Source: Microbacterium yannicii
GTDB taxonomy: Bacteria > Actinomycetota > Actinomycetes > Actinomycetales > Microbacteriaceae
Length of the DNA: 64,000 bases
Direction of reading: 5' to 3'
Assembly (NCBI RefSeq): GCF_024055635.1
Contig: NZ_JAMXMB010000008.1
Location: forward strand, 124,001-188,000
Position numbers and translations under genes: made by a program. This document shows, piece by piece, positions 16,280 through 22,912 of this stretch. The first letter of the stretch is position 1; the number at the start of each line of letters is the position of its first letter. A model generated the notes under the pieces. That model saw only the letters and a list, made by a program, of their open reading frames with translations, had not been told where the DNA came from and ran no database searches.

Positions 16280-17500
16280 ATGGGCAAGTCCGCCGAGGTG
16301 ATGGACAAGGTCGAGACGCTCGCCTGGCTGCGACGCATCTCGGGCGATCTGGCGACCGTGACCATCAAACGCCTGGACGACACACTGCCCTGGTACGCCG
16401 AGATGCCACCGGCCCGACGCTCCGCCGTCGGGCTGGTGGCGCAGGCCGGCATCACGTCTTTCATCCAGTGGTACGACGATCCCGCCTCGACGCCATGGAT
16501 CGCCGCGGACATCTTCGCGGCCGCCCCTCGCGAACTGCTGCGCAGCGTCAGTCTGACGCAGACGCTGCAGCTGATCCGGGTGACGGTCGAGGTGACGGAG
16601 GAGCGGGTCGCCGGCAAGGGCGAGCACCTGCGCGAGGCGATCCTGCTCTACTCCCGCGAGGTGGCCTTCGCAGCGGCTGACGTCTACGCCCGCGCGGCGG
16701 AGGCCCGCGGACTGTGGGACGCCCGGCTCGAGGCGCTGGTGGTGGATTCCATCCTGACCGGCGAAGCCGACGAGGAGCTGCCGAGCCGCATCGCGGCGCT
16801 CGGCTGGCACGGTCACGGCGAGGTCGCGGTGCTGGTGGGCACGACTCCGCCCCAGTTCGACGTCGACCAGCTGCGTCGCACGGCACGCAAGCTGGGTGTC
16901 GATGTGCTGATCGGCGTGCAGGGCTCACGTCTTGTGCTCGTCCTGGGTCGCGCCGAGCCGTCGGCGGTCGCGGATGACGCCGTGACCGACCTTCCGTTCG
17001 CCGAGATCGCACGACGGCTCGAACCCGGGTTCGGCACCGGATACCTGGTCCTCGGTCCGACGGTGCCCGCGCTCGTCGACGCGAGCCAGAGCGCGCGCGC
17101 GGCGCTGGCCGGCTTCGCGGTGGCGAGGGCGTGGCGCCATGCGCCGCGCCCGGTCGAGGCGGACGACCTGCTGCCCGAGCGGGCCCTCGCCGGCGATCCC
17201 CTCGCGAAGCTCACGCTTGTCGACCGCATCTACCGTCCCCTCCAGGCGCACAGCGCCGACCTGGTGGCGACGCTGTGGGCCTATCTCGACAACGGGCGCT
17301 CTCTCGAGGCGACCGCGCGCGAGCTCTTCGTGCATCCGAACACGGTGCGGTATCGCCTCAAGCGCGTCTCTGAGGTGATCGGCTGGGATGCCACCGGGCC
17401 GCGAGAAGCCCTCATCCTGCAGACGGCGCTCATCCTCGGATCCATCGGAACGGATGCCGCCCGCCGGCGCGCGCCGGCGCCTCGACGCGCCGCGGTCTGA
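16280..17500 (+). CDS. fasR: PucR-like transcription regulator of fatty acid synthesis
   Basis: A 406-residue regulator. The N-terminal half is helical, the middle is a GGDEF-like degenerate fold, and the C-terminus (about residues 338-366, SLEATARELFVHPNTVRYRL) is the PucR-family helix-turn-helix. In Streptomyces the orthologous gene at this position, fasR, activates the fabD-fabH-acpP-fabF operon; Mycobacterium has the same order. Position directly between aceE and fabD supports the call. No signal peptide or membrane segment is present. An inverted repeat in the 101-base gap before fabD is a candidate binding site. Confidence 0.85.
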   Translation: MGKSAEVMDKVETLAWLRRISGDLATVTIKRLDDTLPWYAEMPPARRSAVGLVAQAGITSFIQWYDDPASTPWIAADIFAAAPRELLRSVSLTQTLQLIRVTVEVTEERVAGKGEHLREAILLYSREVAFAAADVYARAAEARGLWDARLEALVVDSILTGEADEELPSRIAALGWHGHGEVAVLVGTTPPQFDVDQLRRTARKLGVDVLIGVQGSRLVLVLGRAEPSAVADDAVTDLPFAEIARRLEPGFGTGYLVLGPTVPALVDASQSARAALAGFAVARAWRHAPRPVEADDLLPERALAGDPLAKLTLVDRIYRPLQAHSADLVATLWAYLDNGRSLEATARELFVHPNTVRYRLKRVSEVIGWDATGPREALILQTALILGSIGTDAARRRAPAPRRAAV

Positions 17501-17521
17501 CGTCGGCACCGGCCCGAAGTG

Positions 17522-17601
17522 TTGACCACGCACAAAGGTGCTCGTCATTCTTGTGACGGTGTCGCCAGAACGGCCCCCCGGATCCTTGACAGGATGGAAC
17601 G
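17522..17601 (+). promoter_or_regulatory. Candidate FasR operator and fabD promoter
   Basis: The only non-coding gap before the FAS-II genes holds CACAA (17531-17535), 15 bases, then TTGTG (17551-17555), a two-helical-turn inverted repeat, next to TTGACC at 17522-17527, a -35-like hexamer. Closer to the gene, CAGGAT at 17590-17595 stands 6 bases before the GTG start as a weak -10. Assignment to FasR is inferred from position. Confidence 0.35.
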
Positions 17602-18513
17602 GTGAGAATCGCGGTCTTCCCGGGGCAGGGCTCCCAGTCCCCCGGCTTCCTGGCACCCTGGCTCGAGATGGACGGCGCAGCCGATCGGCTCGCCCGGTAT
17701 TCGGAGTGGTCCGGCGTCGACCTGGTCGCCGCCGGCACGGAGTGGGATGCCGACCGCATCCGCGACACGCAGGTGGCGCAGCCGCTCATCGTCGCCGCCA
17801 GCCTGCTGTCGTGGAACGCGCTGCCGGACCGTGAGCGCATCGACGGCGTCGCCGGCCATTCCGTCGGCGAGTTCGCGGCGGCCGCCGCGGCCGGCGTCCT
17901 GACCGAGCAGGCCGCCCTGACGCTCGTGGGCATCCGCGGTCGCGCGATGGCCGAGGCCGCCGGTGTCGTCGCGACCGGGATGAGCGCCGTGATCGGCGGG
18001 GACGAGGCATCCGTCCTCACCCGTCTCGATGAGCTCGATCTCGCTCCGGCCAACTACAACGGCGGCGGGCAGCTCGTCGTCGCCGGCGCACTCGACGCGC
18101 TCCAGGCGCTGGCTGCGGAGCCGGTCGCAGGCACCCGCGTCATCCCGCTGCAGGTCGCCGGAGCCTTCCACACCCGCTACATGGCGCCGGCCGTCGAGAC
18201 CCTCCGCGCCGCGGCGGCCGAGGTCGCGGCACCCGATCCCTCGGTGCTGCTGTGGACCAACCGCGACGGCTCAGCCGTCACGTCCGGCCGCGCGTTCGTC
18301 GACCTGCTCGTGGACCAGGTCGCCTCGCCCGTGCGCTGGGACCTGTGCATGGCGTCTTTCGCCGCCGCCGGCGTGTCGGGCATCGTGGAGCTGTCCCCGG
18401 CGGGGACGCTCGTCGGGCTGGCCAAGCGCGCGCTGCGCGGAGTCCCGGCCGTCGCCGTCAAGACGCCCGCCGACCTGGAGGCCGCCACCGCTCTCGTGGC
18501 GGTCGACGCATGA
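17602..18513 (+). CDS. fabD: Malonyl-CoA:ACP transacylase
   Basis: A 303-residue enzyme that transfers malonyl from CoA to acyl carrier protein, the first committed step of the dissociated FAS-II system. The opening VFPGQGSQSPG, the nucleophile Ser87 in GHSVGEFAAA and the catalytic His190 in AFHTRYM are all present. The GTG start at 17602 gives the conserved N-terminus. The stop lies 13 bases before fabH. It is the first gene of the operon fabD-fabH-acpP-fabF. The presence of this operon fits Microbacteriaceae, which rely on FAS-II. Confidence 0.95.
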   Translation: MRIAVFPGQGSQSPGFLAPWLEMDGAADRLARYSEWSGVDLVAAGTEWDADRIRDTQVAQPLIVAASLLSWNALPDRERIDGVAGHSVGEFAAAAAAGVLTEQAALTLVGIRGRAMAEAAGVVATGMSAVIGGDEASVLTRLDELDLAPANYNGGGQLVVAGALDALQALAAEPVAGTRVIPLQVAGAFHTRYMAPAVETLRAAAAEVAAPDPSVLLWTNRDGSAVTSGRAFVDLLVDQVASPVRWDLCMASFAAAGVSGIVELSPAGTLVGLAKRALRGVPAVAVKTPADLEAATALVAVDA

Positions 18514-18526
18514 CCGGAGTATCCGA

Positions 18527-19528
18527 ATGACCCCCATCCTCGTCCAGCCCACCGGTGCGGCCCACACGCGCATCTACGCGTACGGCGCCGCCCGTGGCGA
18601 GATCGCCGTGCCGAACGACGACCTGATCGGCCCGATCGACTCCAGTGATGAGTGGATCCGCCAGCGCACCGGCATCGTGACGCGGGCGCGCGCGGTGCCC
18701 GAGACCGATGCGATCGATCTGGCGACGGATGCCGCCCGTGAGGCGATCGAGCGCTCCGGCGTCGACCCGTCGCAGGTCGACGCGGTGATCGTGGCCACCA
18801 TCAGCAACCCGAAGCAGACCCCGTCGGTGTCGGCCATCGTGGCTGAGCGTGTGGGTGCGAATCCCGCCGCCGCCTACGATCTCAACGCCGCGTGCGCAGG
18901 CTTCGCGTACGGTGTCGCCCAGGCGGACGCCCTCATCCGCGCCGGTGCGGCGCACTACGCCGTGGTCATCGGCACTGAGAAGCTCAGCGATGTCGTCGAC
19001 CCGACGGACCGGAGCATCTCGTTCCTGCTCGGCGACGGCGCCGGCGCGGCAGTGATCGGCCCCAGCGAGGCTCCCGGCATCGGCCCCACGGTGTGGGGCT
19101 CGGATGGTTCCAAGGCCGACGCCGTGGGCATGAACCACACGCTCACCGACTTCCGCGACGGCAAGGCGCCCTGGCCGACGCTGCGGCAGGAAGGCCCCAC
19201 GGTCTTCCGCTGGGCCGTGTGGGAGATGGTGAAGGTCGCGCGCCAGGCGCTCGAGGCCGCCGGGATCGAGGCATCCGATCTCGCCGCCTTCGTGCCGCAC
19301 CAGGCCAACATGCGCATCATCGACGAGTTCGCCAAGCAGCTGAAGCTTCCCGACACCGTCCTGATCGGCCGCGACATCGAGACCACCGGCAACACGTCCG
19401 CCGCCTCCATCCCGCTGGCGACGCACCGCCTGCTCGAGGAGCACCCCGAGCTCAGCGGCGGTCTCGCGCTGCAGATCGGCTTCGGCGCCGGCCTCGTGTT
19501 CGGCGCGCAGGTGGTCGTGCTCCCCTGA
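18527..19528 (+). CDS. fabH: 3-oxoacyl-ACP synthase III
   Basis: A 333-residue initiating condensing enzyme that joins a primer acyl-CoA to malonyl-ACP. The catalytic triad is visible: Cys123 in LNAACAGFAYG, His258 in PHQANMRI and Asn289 in GNTSAASIP. The branched-chain fatty acids usual in this group suggest primers such as isobutyryl- or methylbutyryl-CoA, but the pocket cannot be read from sequence. The ATG at 18527 is used although the frame is open upstream in fabD; it gives the standard N-terminus. A TAGACT box at 19547-19552, downstream of the stop, could be an internal promoter for acpP. Confidence 0.95.
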   Translation: MTPILVQPTGAAHTRIYAYGAARGEIAVPNDDLIGPIDSSDEWIRQRTGIVTRARAVPETDAIDLATDAAREAIERSGVDPSQVDAVIVATISNPKQTPSVSAIVAERVGANPAAAYDLNAACAGFAYGVAQADALIRAGAAHYAVVIGTEKLSDVVDPTDRSISFLLGDGAGAAVIGPSEAPGIGPTVWGSDGSKADAVGMNHTLTDFRDGKAPWPTLRQEGPTVFRWAVWEMVKVARQALEAAGIEASDLAAFVPHQANMRIIDEFAKQLKLPDTVLIGRDIETTGNTSAASIPLATHRLLEEHPELSGGLALQIGFGAGLVFGAQVVVLP

Positions 19529-19546
19529 CCCGGCGGAGCACGACCC

Positions 19547-19596
19547 TAGACTGAGACGGCCCGTTCGGGCCCCCGCAAACCCCTAGAAAACAGGAG
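19547..19596 (+). promoter_or_regulatory. Possible internal promoter and ribosome site of acpP
   Basis: TAGACT at 19547-19552 fits TANNNT. It is followed by a GGCCCG-TT-CGGGCC hairpin and by the CAGGAG ribosome site at 19591-19596, 6 bases before acpP. A separate promoter would allow extra ACP synthesis; this is inference. Confidence 0.3.
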
Positions 19597-19602
19597 AACC
19601 CC

Positions 19603-19851
19603 ATGGCATTCACCAACGACGAGGTCCTCGCCGGACTCGCGGAGCTCATCACCGACGAGACCGGCATCTCGGCCGACGAGGTCGCCCTCGAGAAGTCGTT
19701 CACCGACGACCTCGACATCGACTCGATCTCGATGATGACGATCGTCGTCAACGCCGAGGAGAAGTTCGGCGTCACCATCCCCGACGACGAGGTCAAGAAC
19801 CTCAAGACCGTCGGCGACGCCGTCACCTTCATCACGTCGAACCAGGCGTAA
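19603..19851 (+). CDS. acpP: Acyl carrier protein
   Basis: An 82-residue acidic four-helix carrier. Ser41 in the DLDIDSISMM segment is the phosphopantetheine attachment site. It shuttles acyl chains between FabD, FabH, FabF and the reductive enzymes. A good CAGGAG ribosome site precedes the ATG. It is the third gene of the FAS-II operon, and an 11-bp hairpin 5 bases after its stop separates it from fabF, which should allow more ACP than condensing enzyme to be made. Confidence 0.97.
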   Translation: MAFTNDEVLAGLAELITDETGISADEVALEKSFTDDLDIDSISMMTIVVNAEEKFGVTIPDDEVKNLKTVGDAVTFITSNQA

Positions 19852-19856
19852 ACCCT

Positions 19857-19882
19857 CCGGTGGGGGCCTCGGCCCCCACCGG
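19857..19882 (+). terminator. Hairpin between acpP and fabF
   Basis: A perfect 11-bp stem (CCGGTGGGGGC at 19857-19867 with GCCCCCACCGG at 19872-19882) with a CTCG loop lies 5 bases after the acpP stop. There is no T-run. It may act as a partial terminator or as a block to 3' exonucleases that stabilises acpP mRNA. Confidence 0.6.
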
Positions 19883-19907
19883 CGCATCCTTGAGGATCTA
19901 GAACGAC

Positions 19908-21146
19908 ATGAGCAACTCCCGCATCGTCGTGACCGGCATCGGCGCAACCTCGCCGCTGGGCGGCACGGCCCCCGAGAGCTGGTCCGCGCTCCTGGAAGGC
20001 GTCTCCGGCACCCGTACCCTCGAGTACGACTGGGTCGAGAAGTACCAGTTGCCGGTCACCTTCGCCGCCGAGGCCAAGGTGCGGCCCGAGACCGTGCTCG
20101 AGCGTCCCATCGCCAAGCGTCTCGACCCGTCCTCGCAGTTCGCGCTCGTCGCTGCGCTGGAGGCCTGGGCGGACGCCGGCAGCCCTGAGGTCGAACCGGA
20201 ACGCCTCGGCGTCGACTTCGCGACCGGCATCGGCGGCCTTCACACGCTCCTCGACGGCTGGGACACGCTGCGCGAGAAGGGTCCGCGTCGAGTGCTTCCG
20301 ATGACGGTGCCGATGCTCATGCCGAACGCCGCGGCCGGCAACCTCTCCCTCCACTTCAACGCGCGCGCCTATGCCCGCACCGTCGCGAGTGCGTGCGCGT
20401 CGAGCACCGAGTCCATCGTCAACGCCATCGAGCACATCCGCGCCGGCTACGCCGACGTCGTGATCGCGGGCGGCACCGAGTCGGTCATCCACCCCGTCAC
20501 GATCGCTGCGTTCTCGTCCATGCAGGCGCTCTCGCGTCGCAACGACGACCCCGCGACGGCGTCTCGACCGTGCAGCATCGACCGCGACGGCTTCGTCATG
20601 GGCGAAGGCGCCGCGGTGCTCATCCTCGAGACCGAAGAGCATGCCCGCGCGCGCGGCGCGAAGATCTATGCGGCCGTCGTGGGCGGCGGCGTCACCGCCG
20701 ACTCCTACCACATCACGGCGAACGACCCCGAGGGCCTCGGCGCGTCGCGCGCGGTGCGGCTCGCACTCGACATGGCGGATGCCTCACCCGATGACGTCGG
20801 CCACATCAACGCCCACGCCACCTCGACGCCGGTCGGCGACCCCAATGAGTACACCGCTCTGCGATCCGTGTTCGGCGACCGGATCGACGAGATCCCGGTG
20901 TCGGCCACGAAGGCGTCCACTGGCCACCTCCTCGGCGGCACCGGCGCGCTCGAGGCGATCTTCACCGTCCTGGCGCTGAAGGAGCGGGTCGCTCCCCCGA
21001 CGATCAACCTGACGACGCAGGACCCCGAGGTGCCGTTCCGCATCTCGGGCACCCCGACTCCACTCGGAGACGGCGAACACCTCGCGATCAGCAATTCCTT
21101 CGGCTTCGGCGGCCACAACGCGGTCGCCGCGTTCGCGTCCGTCTGA
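19908..21146 (+). CDS. fabF: 3-oxoacyl-ACP synthase II
   Basis: A 412-residue elongating condensing enzyme of FAS-II. The thiolase-fold triad is complete: Cys163 in ACASSTES, His303 in NAHATSTPVGD and His340 in STGHLLGGTGALEA. The C-terminal SNSFGFGGHN glycine-rich loop is intact. It extends acyl-ACP by two carbons per cycle. It is the last gene of the operon and is followed by a strong terminator. The start follows a GAGGAT-like ribosome site. Confidence 0.95.
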   Translation: MSNSRIVVTGIGATSPLGGTAPESWSALLEGVSGTRTLEYDWVEKYQLPVTFAAEAKVRPETVLERPIAKRLDPSSQFALVAALEAWADAGSPEVEPERLGVDFATGIGGLHTLLDGWDTLREKGPRRVLPMTVPMLMPNAAAGNLSLHFNARAYARTVASACASSTESIVNAIEHIRAGYADVVIAGGTESVIHPVTIAAFSSMQALSRRNDDPATASRPCSIDRDGFVMGEGAAVLILETEEHARARGAKIYAAVVGGGVTADSYHITANDPEGLGASRAVRLALDMADASPDDVGHINAHATSTPVGDPNEYTALRSVFGDRIDEIPVSATKASTGHLLGGTGALEAIFTVLALKERVAPPTINLTTQDPEVPFRISGTPTPLGDGEHLAISNSFGFGGHNAVAAFASV

Positions 21147-21160
21147 CGCAGCACGGCGAA

Positions 21161-21209
21161 AGACGCCCCCGGCACCCTGCGACAAGCGCTGGGACCGCCG
21201 GGGGCGTCT
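21161..21209 (+). terminator. Terminator of the FAS-II operon
   Basis: A 13-bp perfect inverted repeat, AGACGCCCCCGGC (21161-21173) and GCCGGGGGCGTCT (21197-21209), begins 14 bases after the fabF stop and encloses a 23-base loop. It lies between the convergent fabF and DUF3145 genes and could serve both. Confidence 0.7.
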
Positions 21210-21317
21210 GTCGTGTCAGGCGATGGTTCGCGGTCCCGCTGCCCGGGATTCTTGGCTCCGAGCCTCGGTAGTGGCGCCTCGCACCGCCTGCGTCTGTGCG
21301 CTCCGCGGGAGCCGACC

Positions 21318-21821
21318 TCAGCCGACCTTGTGCAGCCAGACGACGGGCGCGTCGTCGCTCGCGTGGCGGAACGGTTCGAGCTCTTCGTCCCAGGCCGCAC
21401 CGAGCGCGACGTCGAGCTCGCGCCGCAGTTCGAAGGCATCGCCGCCGGCGAGTTCCATCGCGTAGCGGATGCGGTCCTCGCCGATGACGACATTGCCGGC
21501 GGTATCGGTCTGGGCATAGTGGATGCCGAGACCCGGCGTGTGCAGCCAGCGGCCGCCGTCACTGCGCGGCGTGGGGTCCTCGGTGACCTCGAAGCGCAGG
21601 TGCTCCCACCCGCGGATCGCGGTAGCGAGGGCCGAGCCGGTGCCGGCAGCGCCCTCCCAGTAGAACTCGGCACGGCGGCTGCCGCCGAGGACGGGCTGAT
21701 CGGCCCAGTCGAAGCTCACTGCCCGACCCAACGCTCGACCGACTGCCCACTCCAGATGAGGGCACAACGCCCGTGGCGCGGAGTGGATGAAGATCACCCC
21801 GCGTGCTTTGTGTGTCGCCAT
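21318..21821 (-). CDS. DUF3145 family protein
   Basis: A 167-residue cytoplasmic protein conserved in Actinobacteria and often found next to fabF, as here. Family features visible are the start MATHKARGVIFIHSAPRALCPH, a central aromatic stretch (RAEFYWEGAAGTG) and the C-terminal ELRRELDVALGAAWDEELEPFR. No catalytic motif is recognisable and function is unknown. A ribosome site (GGAGAG) precedes the ATG. It converges on fabF and shares the terminator region. Confidence 0.85.
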   Translation of the reverse strand: MATHKARGVIFIHSAPRALCPHLEWAVGRALGRAVSFDWADQPVLGGSRRAEFYWEGAAGTGSALATAIRGWEHLRFEVTEDPTPRSDGGRWLHTPGLGIHYAQTDTAGNVVIGEDRIRYAMELAGGDAFELRRELDVALGAAWDEELEPFRHASDDAPVVWLHKVG

Positions 21822-21910
21822 GATCTCTCCGTTCGTCAGGTGCGTCTTCCCCTACGACCTGCGACGGCGTTCATAGCGTGTTATTCGGTTGTGCTGCCGC
21901 CATTATCGCC

Positions 21911-21954
21911 GAGAGGGCGGGGAAATCACAAGAGTGTGATTTCCCCGCCCTCTC
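21911..21954 (-). terminator. Perfect 20-bp hairpin terminator of the oxygenase gene
   Basis: GAGAGGGCGGGGAAATCACA (21911-21930), loop AGAG, then the exact reverse complement (21935-21954). It lies 20 bases after the oxygenase stop and 90 bases upstream of the DUF3145 start, on the same transcribed strand, so it should stop read-through into DUF3145. Confidence 0.8.
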
Positions 21955-21974
21955 TGTGCGGGATGAGCGGGGGC

Positions 21975-22748
21975 TCAGGCCTCGCTCATCGCCTGGACCT
22001 CGGCCTTGCCCTTGGCGGCGTAGTACGCGGCGCGGGCGGCGTCACGGCGCGCCTGCTCGGCCTGACCGGCGTCGAGCACGTCCTGCGGGACATCGACGTA
22101 GTCCGTCGTCGGCTTGCCGTGGTACTTCTCGATGTAGGCGTCGAGTTCGGGGCCGGACTCCCACGACGTGATGAGGCAGTAGCGGGCCTCGTCGCCGTTG
22201 TGGTGGACGGCGTGCCAGAGGCGCTGCGTGTCGACGATGAGCTGAGCACCGGCCGGCAGCGCGACGCGGTACTCGATGCTGGGGTCGGTGCGGTTCTCCC
22301 GCAGGACGAAGTAGCTCGTCTTGTCGTCGGTGAGGTTGAAGAACCCACGCACGACCCAGCCGGTGCCGTCGGGGTTGAGACGGTTGTTGTCGTCCTGGTG
22401 GAGGTTGTACAGCGCGTCGGCGTACGTGTTCGGCTGCAGCTCGATGACGCGGCAGCGGCCGACGTTGGCGCCGGGCTCCTGCGCGCGACGCGTCATGTCC
22501 GGTGCCTTCTCGACCTGCGAGGGGATCCAGACCCCATCCTTGTCGGTGCGCGGGGGCGTGTGATTCCAGAAGCCGTTGCACTCGATCTCACCCTTGGCGG
22601 AGGCCAGCGGAGCGAAACGGGTGTCACCCGACGACTTCCAGTCGACGTACTCGATGGAGAGCCACTCCTTCGGGTCGAGCTCCCGGTCGTAGGAGTCGAG
22701 AACCACGAAGCCGGTCTCATCGAGAGCGGCGGACTTGATGTAACCCAT
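21975..22748 (-). CDS. Candidate 2OG/Fe(II)-dependent oxygenase-like protein
   Basis: A 257-residue cytoplasmic protein I do not recognise by name. It carries the layout of a 2-oxoglutarate/Fe(II) oxygenase: H117-x-D119 in NLHQDDN, a distal His179 in RLWHAVHHN and Arg189 exactly 10 residues later, the usual spacing of the 2OG-binding Arg. The region between is beta-rich, as expected for a cupin-like barrel. The C-terminal 40 residues are a charged Ala-rich helix. An iron-box-like sequence lies about 50 bases upstream, so synthesis may respond to iron. It is monocistronic with its own terminator and divergent from the DUF262 gene. The substrate is unknown; a non-catalytic cupin relative is the main alternative. 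Confidence 0.55.
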   Translation of the reverse strand: MGYIKSAALDETGFVVLDSYDRELDPKEWLSIEYVDWKSSGDTRFAPLASAKGEIECNGFWNHTPPRTDKDGVWIPSQVEKAPDMTRRAQEPGANVGRCRVIELQPNTYADALYNLHQDDNNRLNPDGTGWVVRGFFNLTDDKTSYFVLRENRTDPSIEYRVALPAGAQLIVDTQRLWHAVHHNGDEARYCLITSWESGPELDAYIEKYHGKPTTDYVDVPQDVLDAGQAEQARRDAARAAYYAAKGKAEVQAMSEA

Positions 22749-22799
22749 GACGAATCATGCCTTTCGGTCAGTGAGCCAGCACGTTTTAACAGGCTCAAC

Positions 22800-22815
22800 T
22801 TAGGCAAGCCTACCT
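22800..22815 (-). promoter_or_regulatory. Iron-box-like operator upstream of the oxygenase gene
   Basis: On the minus strand AGGTAGGCTTGCCTAA (22815-22800) matches the DtxR/IdeR iron-box pattern (AGGTTAGGCTTGCCTAA-type) apart from one missing T. Downstream, TTAAAA at 22789-22784 is a -10 candidate, so the box would overlap the -35 region as expected for repression. The other strand leads to the DUF262 gene 98 bases away. Confidence 0.5.
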
Positions 22816-22912
22816 CGGGGGCTCGGAGGGCCCGGAGGACCGCGCCGTAATGCGGACGGCCCGACCGCGGAGCCGGGCTCGCCACGTGCACCGCCTTTAG
22901 AATGGACAGGCC

